Of a stretch of DNA of 64,000 nt, positions 33,201 through 41,371 are shown piece by piece (the first letter of the stretch is position 1; every line of letters begins with the position of its first letter). This DNA is from Pseudonocardia sp. HH130629-09 (GTDB lineage Bacteria > Actinomycetota > Actinomycetes > Mycobacteriales > Pseudonocardiaceae): NCBI RefSeq assembly GCF_001294645.1, contig NZ_CP011868.1:4836001-4900000 (forward strand), read 5' to 3'. Both the position numbers and the translations under genes were made by a program. Below the pieces are notes generated by a model. That model was not told the origin of the DNA and did not search any database. It worked only from the letters and a program-made list of their open reading frames with translations.

Positions 33201-35821
33201 AGGGACTCGGCGACCTCGGAGTAGATGCGGTGCCTGCGCTGCTCACGGTGCTGGACGTCGATGTCGAGACAGCCGCCGACGTAGCCCGCGGAGCGTTCGC
33301 CGTCGCGCACGGGAGCGCCCCGGTCGAGCACCCAGCGGTAGCGGCCCGCCCGGTCCAGGAGCCGATACTCGACCTCGAACGGCGCGTGCGCGCGGGCGGC
33401 GGCGGAGGTCACCGAGCGGTAGCGCTCGCGGTCGTCGGGGTGGATGCGGCGGCGCCAGTCGTGGCCCAGCTCCTGCGCGGCGTCCTCGACGCCGGTGAAG
33501 TCCAGCCAGCCGCGGTTGACGAACAGCCGGTGCCCGCCGGGGTCGTCGACCCAGATCAGCGCCGGGGTGGAGTCGGCCATGGCGCGGAACTGCAGCTCGG
33601 CGGCCCGCCGGACCCGGCCGAGATGCAGGTGGTTCGCGACCCGCGCGAGCAGCTCGCGGGCGGAGAACGGGCGGACCAGGTAGTCGTCGGCGCCGGCGGC
33701 GAAGCCCTCGACGGCGGCCTCCTCCCCGGCCCGCGACGACAGCAGCACGACCGGCACCCCGACCGTGCGGGGGTCCGACCGCAACGCCCGCAGGAGCTCG
33801 ATGCCACCGTTGCCGGGCAGCGCCGCGTCCGCGACGACCAGGTCCGGCGGGTCGGTGCGGGCGGACTCCAGCGCGGCCGAGCCGTCGGCGACGACCCGCA
33901 CGGTCCAGCGTTCGGTGAGCAGGTCGCGCAGGTAGCCACGCATCTCGCGGTCGTCGTCGACGACGAGCACCCGGTCGCGGTGGTCGACCTCCAGCCCGTC
34001 GACGACCGACCCGTCCACCGAGCGGCCGCGGGCGAGGACCGGCGGGACGTCGGCGGGCTCGTCGGGCAGCCAGCGCAGCGCCTCCGCGACGTAGGGCGCG
34101 GCGAGCTGCGGAGCGGATCGGGACCCGACCCGGGCACGGACGAGGCGTTCGGGGGGCAGGTGGGCGAAGCCCAGCGGCAGCCGCACGGTGAACGTGCTGC
34201 CCGCGCCGGGGTCGCTGGTCACGCCGATGGTGCCGCCGTGCAGGCGGACCAGCTGGCGGATCAGCGGCAGGCCAAGGCCGCTGCCGTCGCCGCTGCGGCC
34301 GTGCCGCCGGGTGGGCCGGTGGAAACGGTCGAACACCGCCTCCAGCTCGCCGTCCTCGATGCCGGCGCCGGTGTCGGAGACCCGCAGCACGACCTGTTCG
34401 CCGTCCTGGGCGAGGTCGACCGTGACGCCGCCGTCGCGGGTGTACTTGACCGCGTTGCTGAGCAGGTTGAGGACGACCTTCTCCCACGCGTCGCGGTCGA
34501 CCCAGACCGGGCGGACCTGCGGCGGGCAGGACACCGTCAGCGCCAGCCCGGCCCGTTCGACGACGGGGGCGAACGCGTCGACCAGCGCCGCGGTGGTGGC
34601 GCCGATCTCGGTGGGGGCGAACAGGCCGTCGTACCTGCCGGTCTGCAGGGCGGAGACGTCCAGCAGACCGTCGACGAGCTTGAGCATCCGCTGCGCGTTG
34701 CGCTGCGCGAGCTCCACCTGGGTGCGGACGGCGGCGTCGTCGTTGTCGCGCAGCCGCTCCAGCGGTCCGAGGACGAGGGTCAGCGGGTCACGGAGCTCGT
34801 CGCCGAGACCGGCGTAGTACTCGGCACGGGCCTGCTCGACCAGGCCGGCGTCGTCGCGCCGGTCGCGCTCGCGGTCGCGGGCGAGCGCGGCGGTCAGCAG
34901 GCCGCCGATGGTGCCCGCGATCAGCCGCAGGAACGAGCGGTGGTCGTCGTCGAGCGGGAGCAGCGGCGGCGCCCCGATGACGACGGCGACGCCGGTCGAC
35001 CCGTCGGGGGTGTACACCGTGGCCCGCACGACGTCGGTGACCGGGACACCGTCGTTGCCGTGGACCTCGACCGGGTCGACGGCGAGGAACTCGACGTCGG
35101 TGGCGCGGTCGGAGCCGAGGCCGTCCGGGAGCCAGTCCGCGGGCGGCGCGTCGATGCGGACGGTGGCCAGTGGGCCGGGGTCGGCGCCGATCGCCGTCAC
35201 GACGGCGCAGCCGACGTCGTCGGGCAGGTCGGTCAGGACCGTGCAGAGCCGTTCGACGGCGATGTCGAGGGTCGGGGCGTCACGGGACACCTCGCCGAGC
35301 GCGGCCAGGATCGTCATGCGCCGGCCACCGACCACCTGGGCCGTGGACTCGGCGGTGAAGACGATCAGACCCCGGACGTCGCCGTCGGGGCCACGGACGG
35401 GGGTGGCGGAGTAGGTCCACCACGTCGCCTCCGGCACGTCCCACCGCCGCAGCACCAGGCGGTCGTCGCGCCGGTAGATGCCGTCGCGCCGGCCGCCGAG
35501 CAGCTCCTCCAGAACGCCGGAGAGATGAGCGAAGGCCTCGGGCCAGGCGTCGCGCAGCGGTCTGCCGAAGCCCCCGGGATGACGCAGGCCCGCGTGCGGG
35601 ACGAACTCGTCGTTGTAGAACACGACGAGCTCGGGTCCCCACCACGCGACGAGCGGCTGGCGGCTCTCCAGGATGAACCGGATGGTGTCCTCGAGCTCGC
35701 GGTCCCAGGTGTCGCGCGCGCCGAGCGGGGTCGCCGACCAGTCGATCGTCGCCAGCAGGTCGCGGACGGGGACGCACTCGTCCTCCGTCCGCCGGTCGAA
35801 CCGATCCACCGTGCGCGCCAC
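30230..35821 (-). CDS. Multidomain PAS/HATPase/REC/GAF/PP2C/RsbW-like/STAS signalling protein
   Basis: A 1863-residue soluble protein. Approximate order: PAS-like sensor (15-150, DWSATPLG), GAF-like (175-315), degenerate HisKA (330-400), HATPase_c (440-558, LLSNAVKYT, SDTGAGI, GSGLGL), receiver (616-733, phosphoacceptor Asp in VVADAALPGNGG), PAS (745-860), three GAF-like blocks (870-1344), SpoIIE/RsbU-type PP2C phosphatase (1364-1588, GGDWFDV, VVGDVVGRG, LCSDGLFERRD), RsbW-like HATPase (1594-1721, GEAATNSIEHAY, GRGIALI), acidic linker and STAS domain (1761-1863, FVSSAGIALLSE). The HisKA His is replaced by Asp (GDELRDPLT) and the receiver Lys by Arg (YLVRPF). It probably sets the phosphorylation state of STAS proteins that control an anti-sigma factor. 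GTG 35821 is the likely start, but without a clear ribosome binding site. Confidence 0.88.
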   Translation of the reverse strand: MARTVDRFDRRTEDECVPVRDLLATIDWSATPLGARDTWDRELEDTIRFILESRQPLVAWWGPELVVFYNDEFVPHAGLRHPGGFGRPLRDAWPEAFAHLSGVLEELLGGRRDGIYRRDDRLVLRRWDVPEATWWTYSATPVRGPDGDVRGLIVFTAESTAQVVGGRRMTILAALGEVSRDAPTLDIAVERLCTVLTDLPDDVGCAVVTAIGADPGPLATVRIDAPPADWLPDGLGSDRATDVEFLAVDPVEVHGNDGVPVTDVVRATVYTPDGSTGVAVVIGAPPLLPLDDDHRSFLRLIAGTIGGLLTAALARDRERDRRDDAGLVEQARAEYYAGLGDELRDPLTLVLGPLERLRDNDDAAVRTQVELAQRNAQRMLKLVDGLLDVSALQTGRYDGLFAPTEIGATTAALVDAFAPVVERAGLALTVSCPPQVRPVWVDRDAWEKVVLNLLSNAVKYTRDGGVTVDLAQDGEQVVLRVSDTGAGIEDGELEAVFDRFHRPTRRHGRSGDGSGLGLPLIRQLVRLHGGTIGVTSDPGAGSTFTVRLPLGFAHLPPERLVRARVGSRSAPQLAAPYVAEALRWLPDEPADVPPVLARGRSVDGSVVDGLEVDHRDRVLVVDDDREMRGYLRDLLTERWTVRVVADGSAALESARTDPPDLVVADAALPGNGGIELLRALRSDPRTVGVPVVLLSSRAGEEAAVEGFAAGADDYLVRPFSARELLARVANHLHLGRVRRAAELQFRAMADSTPALIWVDDPGGHRLFVNRGWLDFTGVEDAAQELGHDWRRRIHPDDRERYRSVTSAAARAHAPFEVEYRLLDRAGRYRWVLDRGAPVRDGERSAGYVGGCLDIDVQHREQRRHRIYSEVAESLEREITRTGRTDQLVRAVVEDRLADIAVVHDGDAVTGTGTLAVAAERSALEPSLWRLAPLVPAADDGRPEILDAAHLDEVLSRLAPTQRRAWTRLRMTSVMVVPLPARGRTSAVLTVVRTETGDPYTDDDLDLLSEIGRRAGLAVDNARLLEQERASAQRLGLLHRATAKMSAAATPGEVAAIAADHIVDLLAADHAGLWEVRGEWLQALTGHGWDRDMWQRAARIRTDAPLAFTEVLSGHEPLWFTTAHEWATRYPAAIGIAPDHAQTIGYLPLVAGGRSLGVLAVAMLTERRLSDADKEAAVAVAELAAQALDRASMLEAETEARRLAERLGAVATGLARATDLESVAEVVVEHGRISIGAEAVAVLVVDEGGTLSLLRESGWPADGPPMRTPGRAHPLSRAVSSGEPIWNAGEPVEGEVRRYPVQTAVPLMVAARPIGVIGLRFPVEPVFTPEQRSFVLTLANQCAQAIVRAQLHQAEHEVAVTLQRSLLPQRLPDIERLSLATRYRPGTQGTEAGGDWFDVLDLGDDLVALVVGDVVGRGPAAAAVMGQLRSAVASNLVNGQPPARALEQLDQYALRVRGAMASTVAIATIDTGSGEMRYASAGHPPPLVAGPDGVRTLSEGRGVPLGISGRPPFPEAVDRMEPGETILLCSDGLFERRDEVIDDGLARLSAAFDELSAAQPRDMADTLLHRMSEGMVVPDDTVVVVARLMPPPLRIAIEADPKRLAPLRRAVAAWAARCGMGPDAVSDLQLTVGEAATNSIEHAYLPEDTDGRAGVDVDLALTADGSVAVRVTDGGRWRPPPADPGYRGRGIALIRELAGDVHIDASDSGTTVRFLLPAIPVEVGTPGAGPPVEFVAGEPEPDRDRDDTSSGEGGGGTVRARLRAVPDAHGVRIGIVGDLDLGGVSAIRAPLMEHVDRGLPITLNLPGEAFVSSAGIALLSEVARRMRAGGAALTLVAPAGSQARRSLVLSGLDTVIGMSDDDGA

Positions 35822-35895
35822 CCCGTTCTGCCGTTCCGGCCCCAGGATCGCACCACCGGGGCCGATCCGGCGCGGTGAGGCTGGGATCGCTCGGG

Positions 35896-36756
35896 TCAGG
35901 TCACCCGACGGGCCGCGTCGCGGTGCCGGTCGAGCCAATCCCGCAGGTCCGCGAGCGGGGCCGCCCTGCCCGGTTCGTGGTAGATCTCGTGCCAGAAGTC
36001 GTCGTACCAGAGCACGGTGGTGTCTGCGGACCCGGAGCGCTCGTCGAGCAGCCGGGTGCCCGCCGGGTCGGTGAGCCGGTCCGCGGTGCCGTGCTGCACG
36101 AGCAGCGGGATCCGCAGCTCGGCGGCCCGGACGGGCAGCTCGGCCATCTGCCGGTAGATCTCCGCGCCGAGGGCGAGTGTGGGGCGGCCGTGGTGCACGA
36201 GCGGGTCGGCGTCGTAGTCGGCGACGACGGCCGGGTCCGAGCTGATCGCGGACGTGTCGATCCCGACCGGGCGGACCGTGGGCAGCACCTTCGCGACGAC
36301 CGACAGCAGCGGGACGAGCGCGGCCGGGACGGCGTCGGAGGCCAGCGCGGGAGCGGACAGCACGAGTCCGTCGAGGCGGTTCTGGTGGCGCAGCGCGTAG
36401 GCGAGCGCGATCTGGCCGCCGAGGCTGTGCCCGAGCAGGAACACGGGGATGCCGGGGTGGCGGGCGATCGTCTCGCGACGGAACGTCTCGAAGTCGGTGA
36501 GCAGGTCGTCGTAGCGGCGGACGTGCACCCGGGTGCCGCCGGAGCGGCCGTGGCCGCGGTGGTCGAGGCCGTACACGGCCCAGCCGTCGGGGACCAGGGT
36601 GTCGACGACGGTGGCGTAGCGGCCGGAGTGCTCGCCGATGCCGTGACTGACGAGCAGGACGCCGGTCGACTCCTCGGCGGGGAGGCGGCCCTGCCAGAAC
36701 AGCTCGATGCCACCGACGCCGGGGAGCCGGCCGTGGACCTCCGTGGTGCCGGTCAT
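35896..36756 (-). CDS. Monoacylglycerol lipase-like alpha/beta hydrolase
   Basis: A 286-residue alpha/beta hydrolase of the monoglyceride lipase type. VLLVSHGIGEHSGRY holds the oxyanion HG motif, GLDHRGHGRSGG the cap lead-in, GHSLGG the nucleophile Ser near residue 117, and the catalytic Asp/His lie in HGTADRLTDP and FWHEIYHEP. It resembles mycobacterial Rv0183, which cleaves monoacylglycerols. Its ATG overlaps the stop of the upstream gene by 1 base. Confidence 0.9.
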   Translation of the reverse strand: MTGTTEVHGRLPGVGGIELFWQGRLPAEESTGVLLVSHGIGEHSGRYATVVDTLVPDGWAVYGLDHRGHGRSGGTRVHVRRYDDLLTDFETFRRETIARHPGIPVFLLGHSLGGQIALAYALRHQNRLDGLVLSAPALASDAVPAALVPLLSVVAKVLPTVRPVGIDTSAISSDPAVVADYDADPLVHHGRPTLALGAEIYRQMAELPVRAAELRIPLLVQHGTADRLTDPAGTRLLDERSGSADTTVLWYDDFWHEIYHEPGRAAPLADLRDWLDRHRDAARRVT

Positions 36757-39089
36757 CAGCCCGCCAGGTCGTGCCGCACGTCGTCGCCGGCGACGAGCTC
36801 GACCTCCACGCCAGGGCCGTCGCCCGCGGTGAGCAGGTAGCGGCCGGGGTCGAGGTCGGTGAGGCGGTAGGTCCCGTCCGCCGCGGCGGTCGACGAGGCG
36901 ACCGGGTCGCCGTCCTGGGAGAGCACGACGACGGTGCCCGCGGGCGCCGAGCCGTGAACGGCGGCGGCGGCGACCAGGCGCAGCGCGGGCAGCACTGTCG
37001 TGCCGGTGGTGCCGGCCTGGTCGTCGCCGACGGTGCAGGTGGCGACGCCGGGCAGGTACCCGTCGGCACGGGCGACGACGACGAACGCCCCGGCGCCCGG
37101 CGCCGTGACCTGCGCCGTCCCGTCGGCGTCGGTGGTCGCGGAGCCGAGGGGCCCGCCGGAGCGGTCGCGCAGCGCGACCTCGGCGCCGCGCAGCGGGGCG
37201 TCGGTGGCGTCGACGACGCGGACCTCGACGTCCTGCGGCGCGGAGCCCGGTACGACCGTCGACGGCCCGGGGCCGGTCCGGGGAACGGACAGGGCCACGT
37301 CCTCGGCGCGGTCGGGGCGGACGGCGGTGGTCGGGCCGGCGTGCACGGGGGCCTCCTCGGCCTCCGGGGCGGTCGTGGACCGCTCCGGGGTGGTGGGGTC
37401 CGGGGTCGAGGCCTCGGCCTGCGGGTCCTGCTCCTGCAGTCCCTGCTCCTGCGGCTCCTGCTCCTGTGGTCCCTGCTCGTGCGGCTCCCGGTGGAGCGGG
37501 GCCGGGGCGGTCGTGTCGGCCGCGGTGGCGGCGACCGGGGTGTCGTCGGCGGTCGTGCCGTCCCCCGTCGGGCCGTCCCCCGTCGAGCCGTCCCCCGTCG
37601 AGCCGTCTCCCATCGGTCCTCGAACAGGGGCGACCTCGGGGGCCGCGGTGTCGTCGAGAGCCGCGGTGTCATCGGGAGCCGTGGGGGCGTCGGCGGTGTC
37701 CTCCGCGTTGTCCTCTGTGGGGCCGCTGTCGGCCGCGGACGTCCCGCGCAGCGACGGGGCGAGGTGCCGCGGTCCACTCCCCGGACGCGCGGACCTCAGG
37801 ACCCGCGGGGCGGGCCGGGGCGGCGGCTCGGGGTTGTCGCCGGTCTCGCGCGCGACGCGACCGCCGGCGGCCGCGAGCCCGATCGACGGGATCCGGCTCA
37901 CCGGGGAGGTGTCGGTGGCGGTCTCGGGCGCGCCGGCCTGCTCGGGGACGCGGCCCGCCCAGGTGTGCGGGGTCGAGATGCGGTCCCGGGCCTCGCGGAA
38001 CTCCCGCTCGGTGTCCGGGTCGGCCGGGGCGCGCACCGACGTGCGCTCCGACGGGAGTGCCGTGACCCGCCGGACCAGGTCCGGGTCGAACGGTGCGCGG
38101 GAGTGGGCCGTAGTGGCGGGCTGGGCGCCGTCGACCTCGTCGTCGCCCTCCTCGCCGGCCTTGTCGTCGGCGGCCTTCTCGTCAGCGGACTTCTCGCCAG
38201 TGGCCTTCTCGTCGGCTGCGGCGCCAGCGGCGGCAATCCCCGCGGCGGCGGCCCCGGCGGACGCGGCGACCTCGGTGTCCTCCGAGGACGCGGCGGCGGG
38301 CTCCCCGGTGGCGGTCGTCGACGTGTCCCCGACGACCGCGGTCCCGGAGGTGGGCGCGCTGATGTCCGGCGCCGAGCTGTCCGGGCCCGGGCCGCCGGCC
38401 ACGGTCACCTCGTCGGCGGCGCGGGCGGCCGGGTCCGCGACGGCCCGTCGCCGCACGAACGGCGTCGGGGCCGGGGTCCGCCGGACCGGTGCCGGCTCGA
38501 CGGGCTCGAGCGGCTTGCCGTCCTTGAACCCGCGCGACCAGGGCGGGCCGACCGGCCCGGCGCTCACGTCGGGGGTGACCCGCGGGACCGCCGGCAGCTC
38601 GTCGGTGGGGTCGGCCGCGCCGACCGCCTCGGTGATGTCGGGTGCCGACGACGAGGGGCCGACCTCCTCCACGGTGTCCGCGACGGCGGGGGTCCGTGGA
38701 CGTTCCTCCCGCGGGCCGACCACGGCGACGGGTGTGGTCGCGGAGGCCGCGTCACCGGGACCGTCGTCCACCGCGGCGGCAGCCCCGGCGTCCGCACGGT
38801 CCGTGGGCTGCTCCTCGTCGGCCCCGGGCTCCGGCAGGTCCTCGTCCACCGGGGACACCGGGGAAGGGGACGCGGGGGGTGCCGGCGACGGGTCGGGCGC
38901 GGGCCTGCGCGACCCGTCGTCGAGGCCGCGGGCGCGGCGGTCGACGAGATCAGCGACGGTGCGCGGACGGTCCTCTTCGGACGACGCGACGTCGTCCTCC
39001 CGGCCCCGTCCCCACCGCAGGAACCCGGCGATCCCGACGGCCACCAGCACCACCACCACAACCAGCCCGAGCAGGGCCCACGTCGACAT
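36756..39089 (-). CDS. Membrane-anchored low-complexity protein with carboxypeptidase-regulatory-like repeats
   Basis: A 777-residue protein with one N-terminal membrane helix (WALLGLVVVVVLVAVGIAGFL, residues 4-24). Residues 30-590 are an acidic, Ala/Pro/Thr/Asp-rich low-complexity region that includes short tandem repeats. The last 170 residues hold two CarboxypepD_reg-like beta-sandwich repeats (EVRVVDATDAPLRGAEVALRD and VVVLSQDGDPVASSTAAADGTYRLTDLDPGRYLL). Topology is unclear: the helix could expose either side. The domain type is common in surface-layer or scaffold proteins; the function is unknown. Confidence 0.75.
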   Translation of the reverse strand: MSTWALLGLVVVVVLVAVGIAGFLRWGRGREDDVASSEEDRPRTVADLVDRRARGLDDGSRRPAPDPSPAPPASPSPVSPVDEDLPEPGADEEQPTDRADAGAAAAVDDGPGDAASATTPVAVVGPREERPRTPAVADTVEEVGPSSSAPDITEAVGAADPTDELPAVPRVTPDVSAGPVGPPWSRGFKDGKPLEPVEPAPVRRTPAPTPFVRRRAVADPAARAADEVTVAGGPGPDSSAPDISAPTSGTAVVGDTSTTATGEPAAASSEDTEVAASAGAAAAGIAAAGAAADEKATGEKSADEKAADDKAGEEGDDEVDGAQPATTAHSRAPFDPDLVRRVTALPSERTSVRAPADPDTEREFREARDRISTPHTWAGRVPEQAGAPETATDTSPVSRIPSIGLAAAGGRVARETGDNPEPPPRPAPRVLRSARPGSGPRHLAPSLRGTSAADSGPTEDNAEDTADAPTAPDDTAALDDTAAPEVAPVRGPMGDGSTGDGSTGDGPTGDGTTADDTPVAATAADTTAPAPLHREPHEQGPQEQEPQEQGLQEQDPQAEASTPDPTTPERSTTAPEAEEAPVHAGPTTAVRPDRAEDVALSVPRTGPGPSTVVPGSAPQDVEVRVVDATDAPLRGAEVALRDRSGGPLGSATTDADGTAQVTAPGAGAFVVVARADGYLPGVATCTVGDDQAGTTGTTVLPALRLVAAAAVHGSAPAGTVVVLSQDGDPVASSTAAADGTYRLTDLDPGRYLLTAGDGPGVEVELVAGDDVRHDLAG
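37429..37488. repeat. Four 15-bp tandem repeats inside the low-complexity gene
   Basis: Four consecutive 15-bp units close to TGCTCCTGCGGCTCC on the plus strand encode the repeated Gln-Glu pattern EQGPQEQEPQEQ of the minus-strand protein. Fifteen-base units keep the frame, so copy number can change without breaking the gene. Confidence 0.75.
37558..37611. repeat. 15-bp tandem repeats inside the low-complexity gene
   Basis: Consecutive 15-bp units close to CCGTCCCCCGTCGAG encode repeated GDGST pentapeptides on the minus strand. Like the nearby Gln/Glu repeats, they are frame-neutral and could vary by slippage. Confidence 0.75.
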
Positions 39090-39342
39090 CTCGAAGTCCT
39101 CCTGCCGGACCTGCGCGAACCGTCGTCCACGACACGGTGCGGCCCAGGAGGAGGTGCCCGTCGCCGGGCCCCGCTGCCCCGCCGGTCACGGTGACCCGCT
39201 CGGCGCATCCGGCGACGCACCGTAGCACCGCGGACCCCCTGACCGGGGGTGAGCGGAGGCGGCCCGCGTGTCGGTCACCGACGTTGCCCGTCTCACCCCG
39301 TGCGGCCGGGCCGGACGGCTGCTCATCCGCCAGGATCGACCC

Positions 39343-41343
39343 ATGACCAGCGACCCGGTGACCCCCGAGCTCGCCGAGATCGCCGACGCCCACGGCGTCG
39401 CGACCTCGTACCTCGACGGCAGCAGGACCGAGCAGCGGATCGACGCGGAGGTGGTCCGCACCGTCCTCGGGTTGCTGGAGGTCGACGTCGCCTCCCCCGA
39501 CGCGGAACGCGTGGCACTCGCCGGGGCCCGCGAGCGCGCCGGCGCCGGGGCGCTGCCGGCCACGATCGGGCTGCGCAGCGACCGTTCCCGCGCCGTGCCG
39601 GGCCGCGGGCGGCTGACCGCCGTCGACGGCCCGCGGGGCGAGCAGGGCTGGGCCCGTGACGTCGACGGCGAGCTCCCCGCCGGGCTGGAGCCGGGCCGCT
39701 ACGCGCTGGAGACGATGGCTGGGCGGGCCCACGTCGTCGTCGCACCGCCCACACTGCCCGACCCGCCCCGGGCCTGGGGATGGATGCTGCAGCTCTACGC
39801 CCTGCACTCGCGCGGGTCGTGGGGCGTCGGCGACCTGGGCGACCTCACCGCGCTGATCCGCGGCGGGCACGGGGCGGGCGCGGTGCTGCTCAACCCGCTG
39901 CACGCGATCACCCCGGTGCCGCCTGTGCAGCCCTCGCCGTACACGCCGTCCTCACGCCGCTACGCCACCCCGCTGGCGCTGCGGATCACCGACCTGCCCG
40001 CCTACGCGGCCGCCGACTCCGCCACCCGCGCCGAGGTCGACGCGCTGCGTCCGGAGACGACCGGTGACCGGATCGCCCACGACCGCGTGTGGGCGGCGAA
40101 GCGGTCCGCGCTGGAGGCGCTGTGGCGCAGCGCTGGCCACCCCGACGGCGATCCCGACGACGACCTGCGCGACTTCGCGACCTACTGCGCCCTCGCCGAG
40201 CGCTACGGCGGCCGCTGGTCGCTGTGGCCTGCGGAGCTGCGCCGTCCGGACGGCCCCGGGGTCGCCGCGGCCCGCGAGGAGCTGGCCCCACGGGTTGCGT
40301 TCCATGCGTGGGTGCAGCGCCAGGCCGAGGCCCAGCTGGCCGCGGTCCGCGCCGCAGCGAAGGACGCGGGCATGCCGGTCGGGGTCATCCACGACCTCGC
40401 CGTCGGCTGCGATCCCGACGGCGCCGACGCGTGGATGCTGCAGGACGTGCTCGCGCTCGACGCGACGGTCGGTGCCCCGCCGGACGCATTCAACCAGCGC
40501 GGCCAGACGTGGGGTCTGCCGCCGTGGCGCCCGGACCGGCTCGCCGACACCGGCTACGCCGCGTTCGGCGACATGACCCGCGCGCTGCTCGCGCATGCCG
40601 ACGGCCTGCGGATCGACCACGTCATGGGGCTGTGGCGGTTGTGGTGGGTACCGTCCGGGCAGACCGCCGACCGCGGCACCTACGTCCACTACGACGCCGA
40701 CGCGATGCTCGCCGTCCTGCTGCTGGAGGCCCACCGCGCGGGCGCGCTGGTCGTCGGTGAGGACCTGGGCACGGTGATCCCGCGGATCCGCGAGGACATG
40801 GCCGAGCGGAACCTGCTGGGCTCGACGGTGCTGTGGTTCTCCCGCGACCCCGACCCCGTGACCGGCGGCGACGACGGTCCGCTGCGCCCGCCGCGCCGCT
40901 GGCCCGAGCGGTCGGTCGCGACGATCTCCACCCACGACCTGCCGACCGCGCCCGGGTTCCTGGCCGGCGAGCAGGTGCGGGTGCGCGCCGAGCTGGGGCT
41001 GCTCGACGACCCGACGACCGAGGAGGCGAAGGCGGGCGCCGAGCGGGACGAGCTGCTGGCACTGCTGGCCGCGGAGGGGCTGCTCGACTCCCCGGACGAG
41101 ACCGACGAGGACACGATCGTCGTCGCGCTGCACGCGCTGCTGGCGTCGGCGCCGTCGCGGCTGGTCCTGGCCTCCCTCTACGACGTGCTGGGCGAGATCC
41201 GGCAGCCGAACCTGCCCGGCACCGTCGACGAGTACCCGAACTGGCGGATCCCGCTGCCGGTGTCGCTGGAGGACGGACTCGCCGACGACCGGGTCCGCCG
41301 CGTCGCCGAGGTGCTGCGCGCCCGGACCGGCGACGACGGCTGA
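39343..41343 (+). CDS. malQ: 4-alpha-glucanotransferase
   Basis: A 666-residue GH77 enzyme that transfers glucan chains between maltodextrins. The catalytic nucleophile Asp is in GLRIDHVMGLWRLWW near residue 426, the acid/base Glu in VVGEDLGTVIPRIRE near 473 and the third carboxylate in ISTHDLPTAPGF near 530. The N-terminal beta-domain extension is typical of actinobacterial MalQ. ATG 39343 was preferred over an in-frame start 75 bases upstream. A broken hydratase gene follows 28 bases downstream. Confidence 0.93.
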   Translation: MTSDPVTPELAEIADAHGVATSYLDGSRTEQRIDAEVVRTVLGLLEVDVASPDAERVALAGARERAGAGALPATIGLRSDRSRAVPGRGRLTAVDGPRGEQGWARDVDGELPAGLEPGRYALETMAGRAHVVVAPPTLPDPPRAWGWMLQLYALHSRGSWGVGDLGDLTALIRGGHGAGAVLLNPLHAITPVPPVQPSPYTPSSRRYATPLALRITDLPAYAAADSATRAEVDALRPETTGDRIAHDRVWAAKRSALEALWRSAGHPDGDPDDDLRDFATYCALAERYGGRWSLWPAELRRPDGPGVAAAREELAPRVAFHAWVQRQAEAQLAAVRAAAKDAGMPVGVIHDLAVGCDPDGADAWMLQDVLALDATVGAPPDAFNQRGQTWGLPPWRPDRLADTGYAAFGDMTRALLAHADGLRIDHVMGLWRLWWVPSGQTADRGTYVHYDADAMLAVLLLEAHRAGALVVGEDLGTVIPRIREDMAERNLLGSTVLWFSRDPDPVTGGDDGPLRPPRRWPERSVATISTHDLPTAPGFLAGEQVRVRAELGLLDDPTTEEAKAGAERDELLALLAAEGLLDSPDETDEDTIVVALHALLASAPSRLVLASLYDVLGEIRQPNLPGTVDEYPNWRIPLPVSLEDGLADDRVRRVAEVLRARTGDDG

Positions 41344-41371
41344 CCCGCGGCCCTGGCAGGATGCCGCCCCG

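Noticed and set aside
29570..35878. A 2102-residue plus-strand open frame
   Set aside because: It is antisense to the signalling gene, lacks any domain signature and is typical of open frames forced by GC-rich third codon positions.
35822..37777. Extension of the large signalling protein to 2515 residues
   Set aside because: The extra frame is a GC-rich shadow of the lipase and low-complexity genes; domain content starts after 35821.
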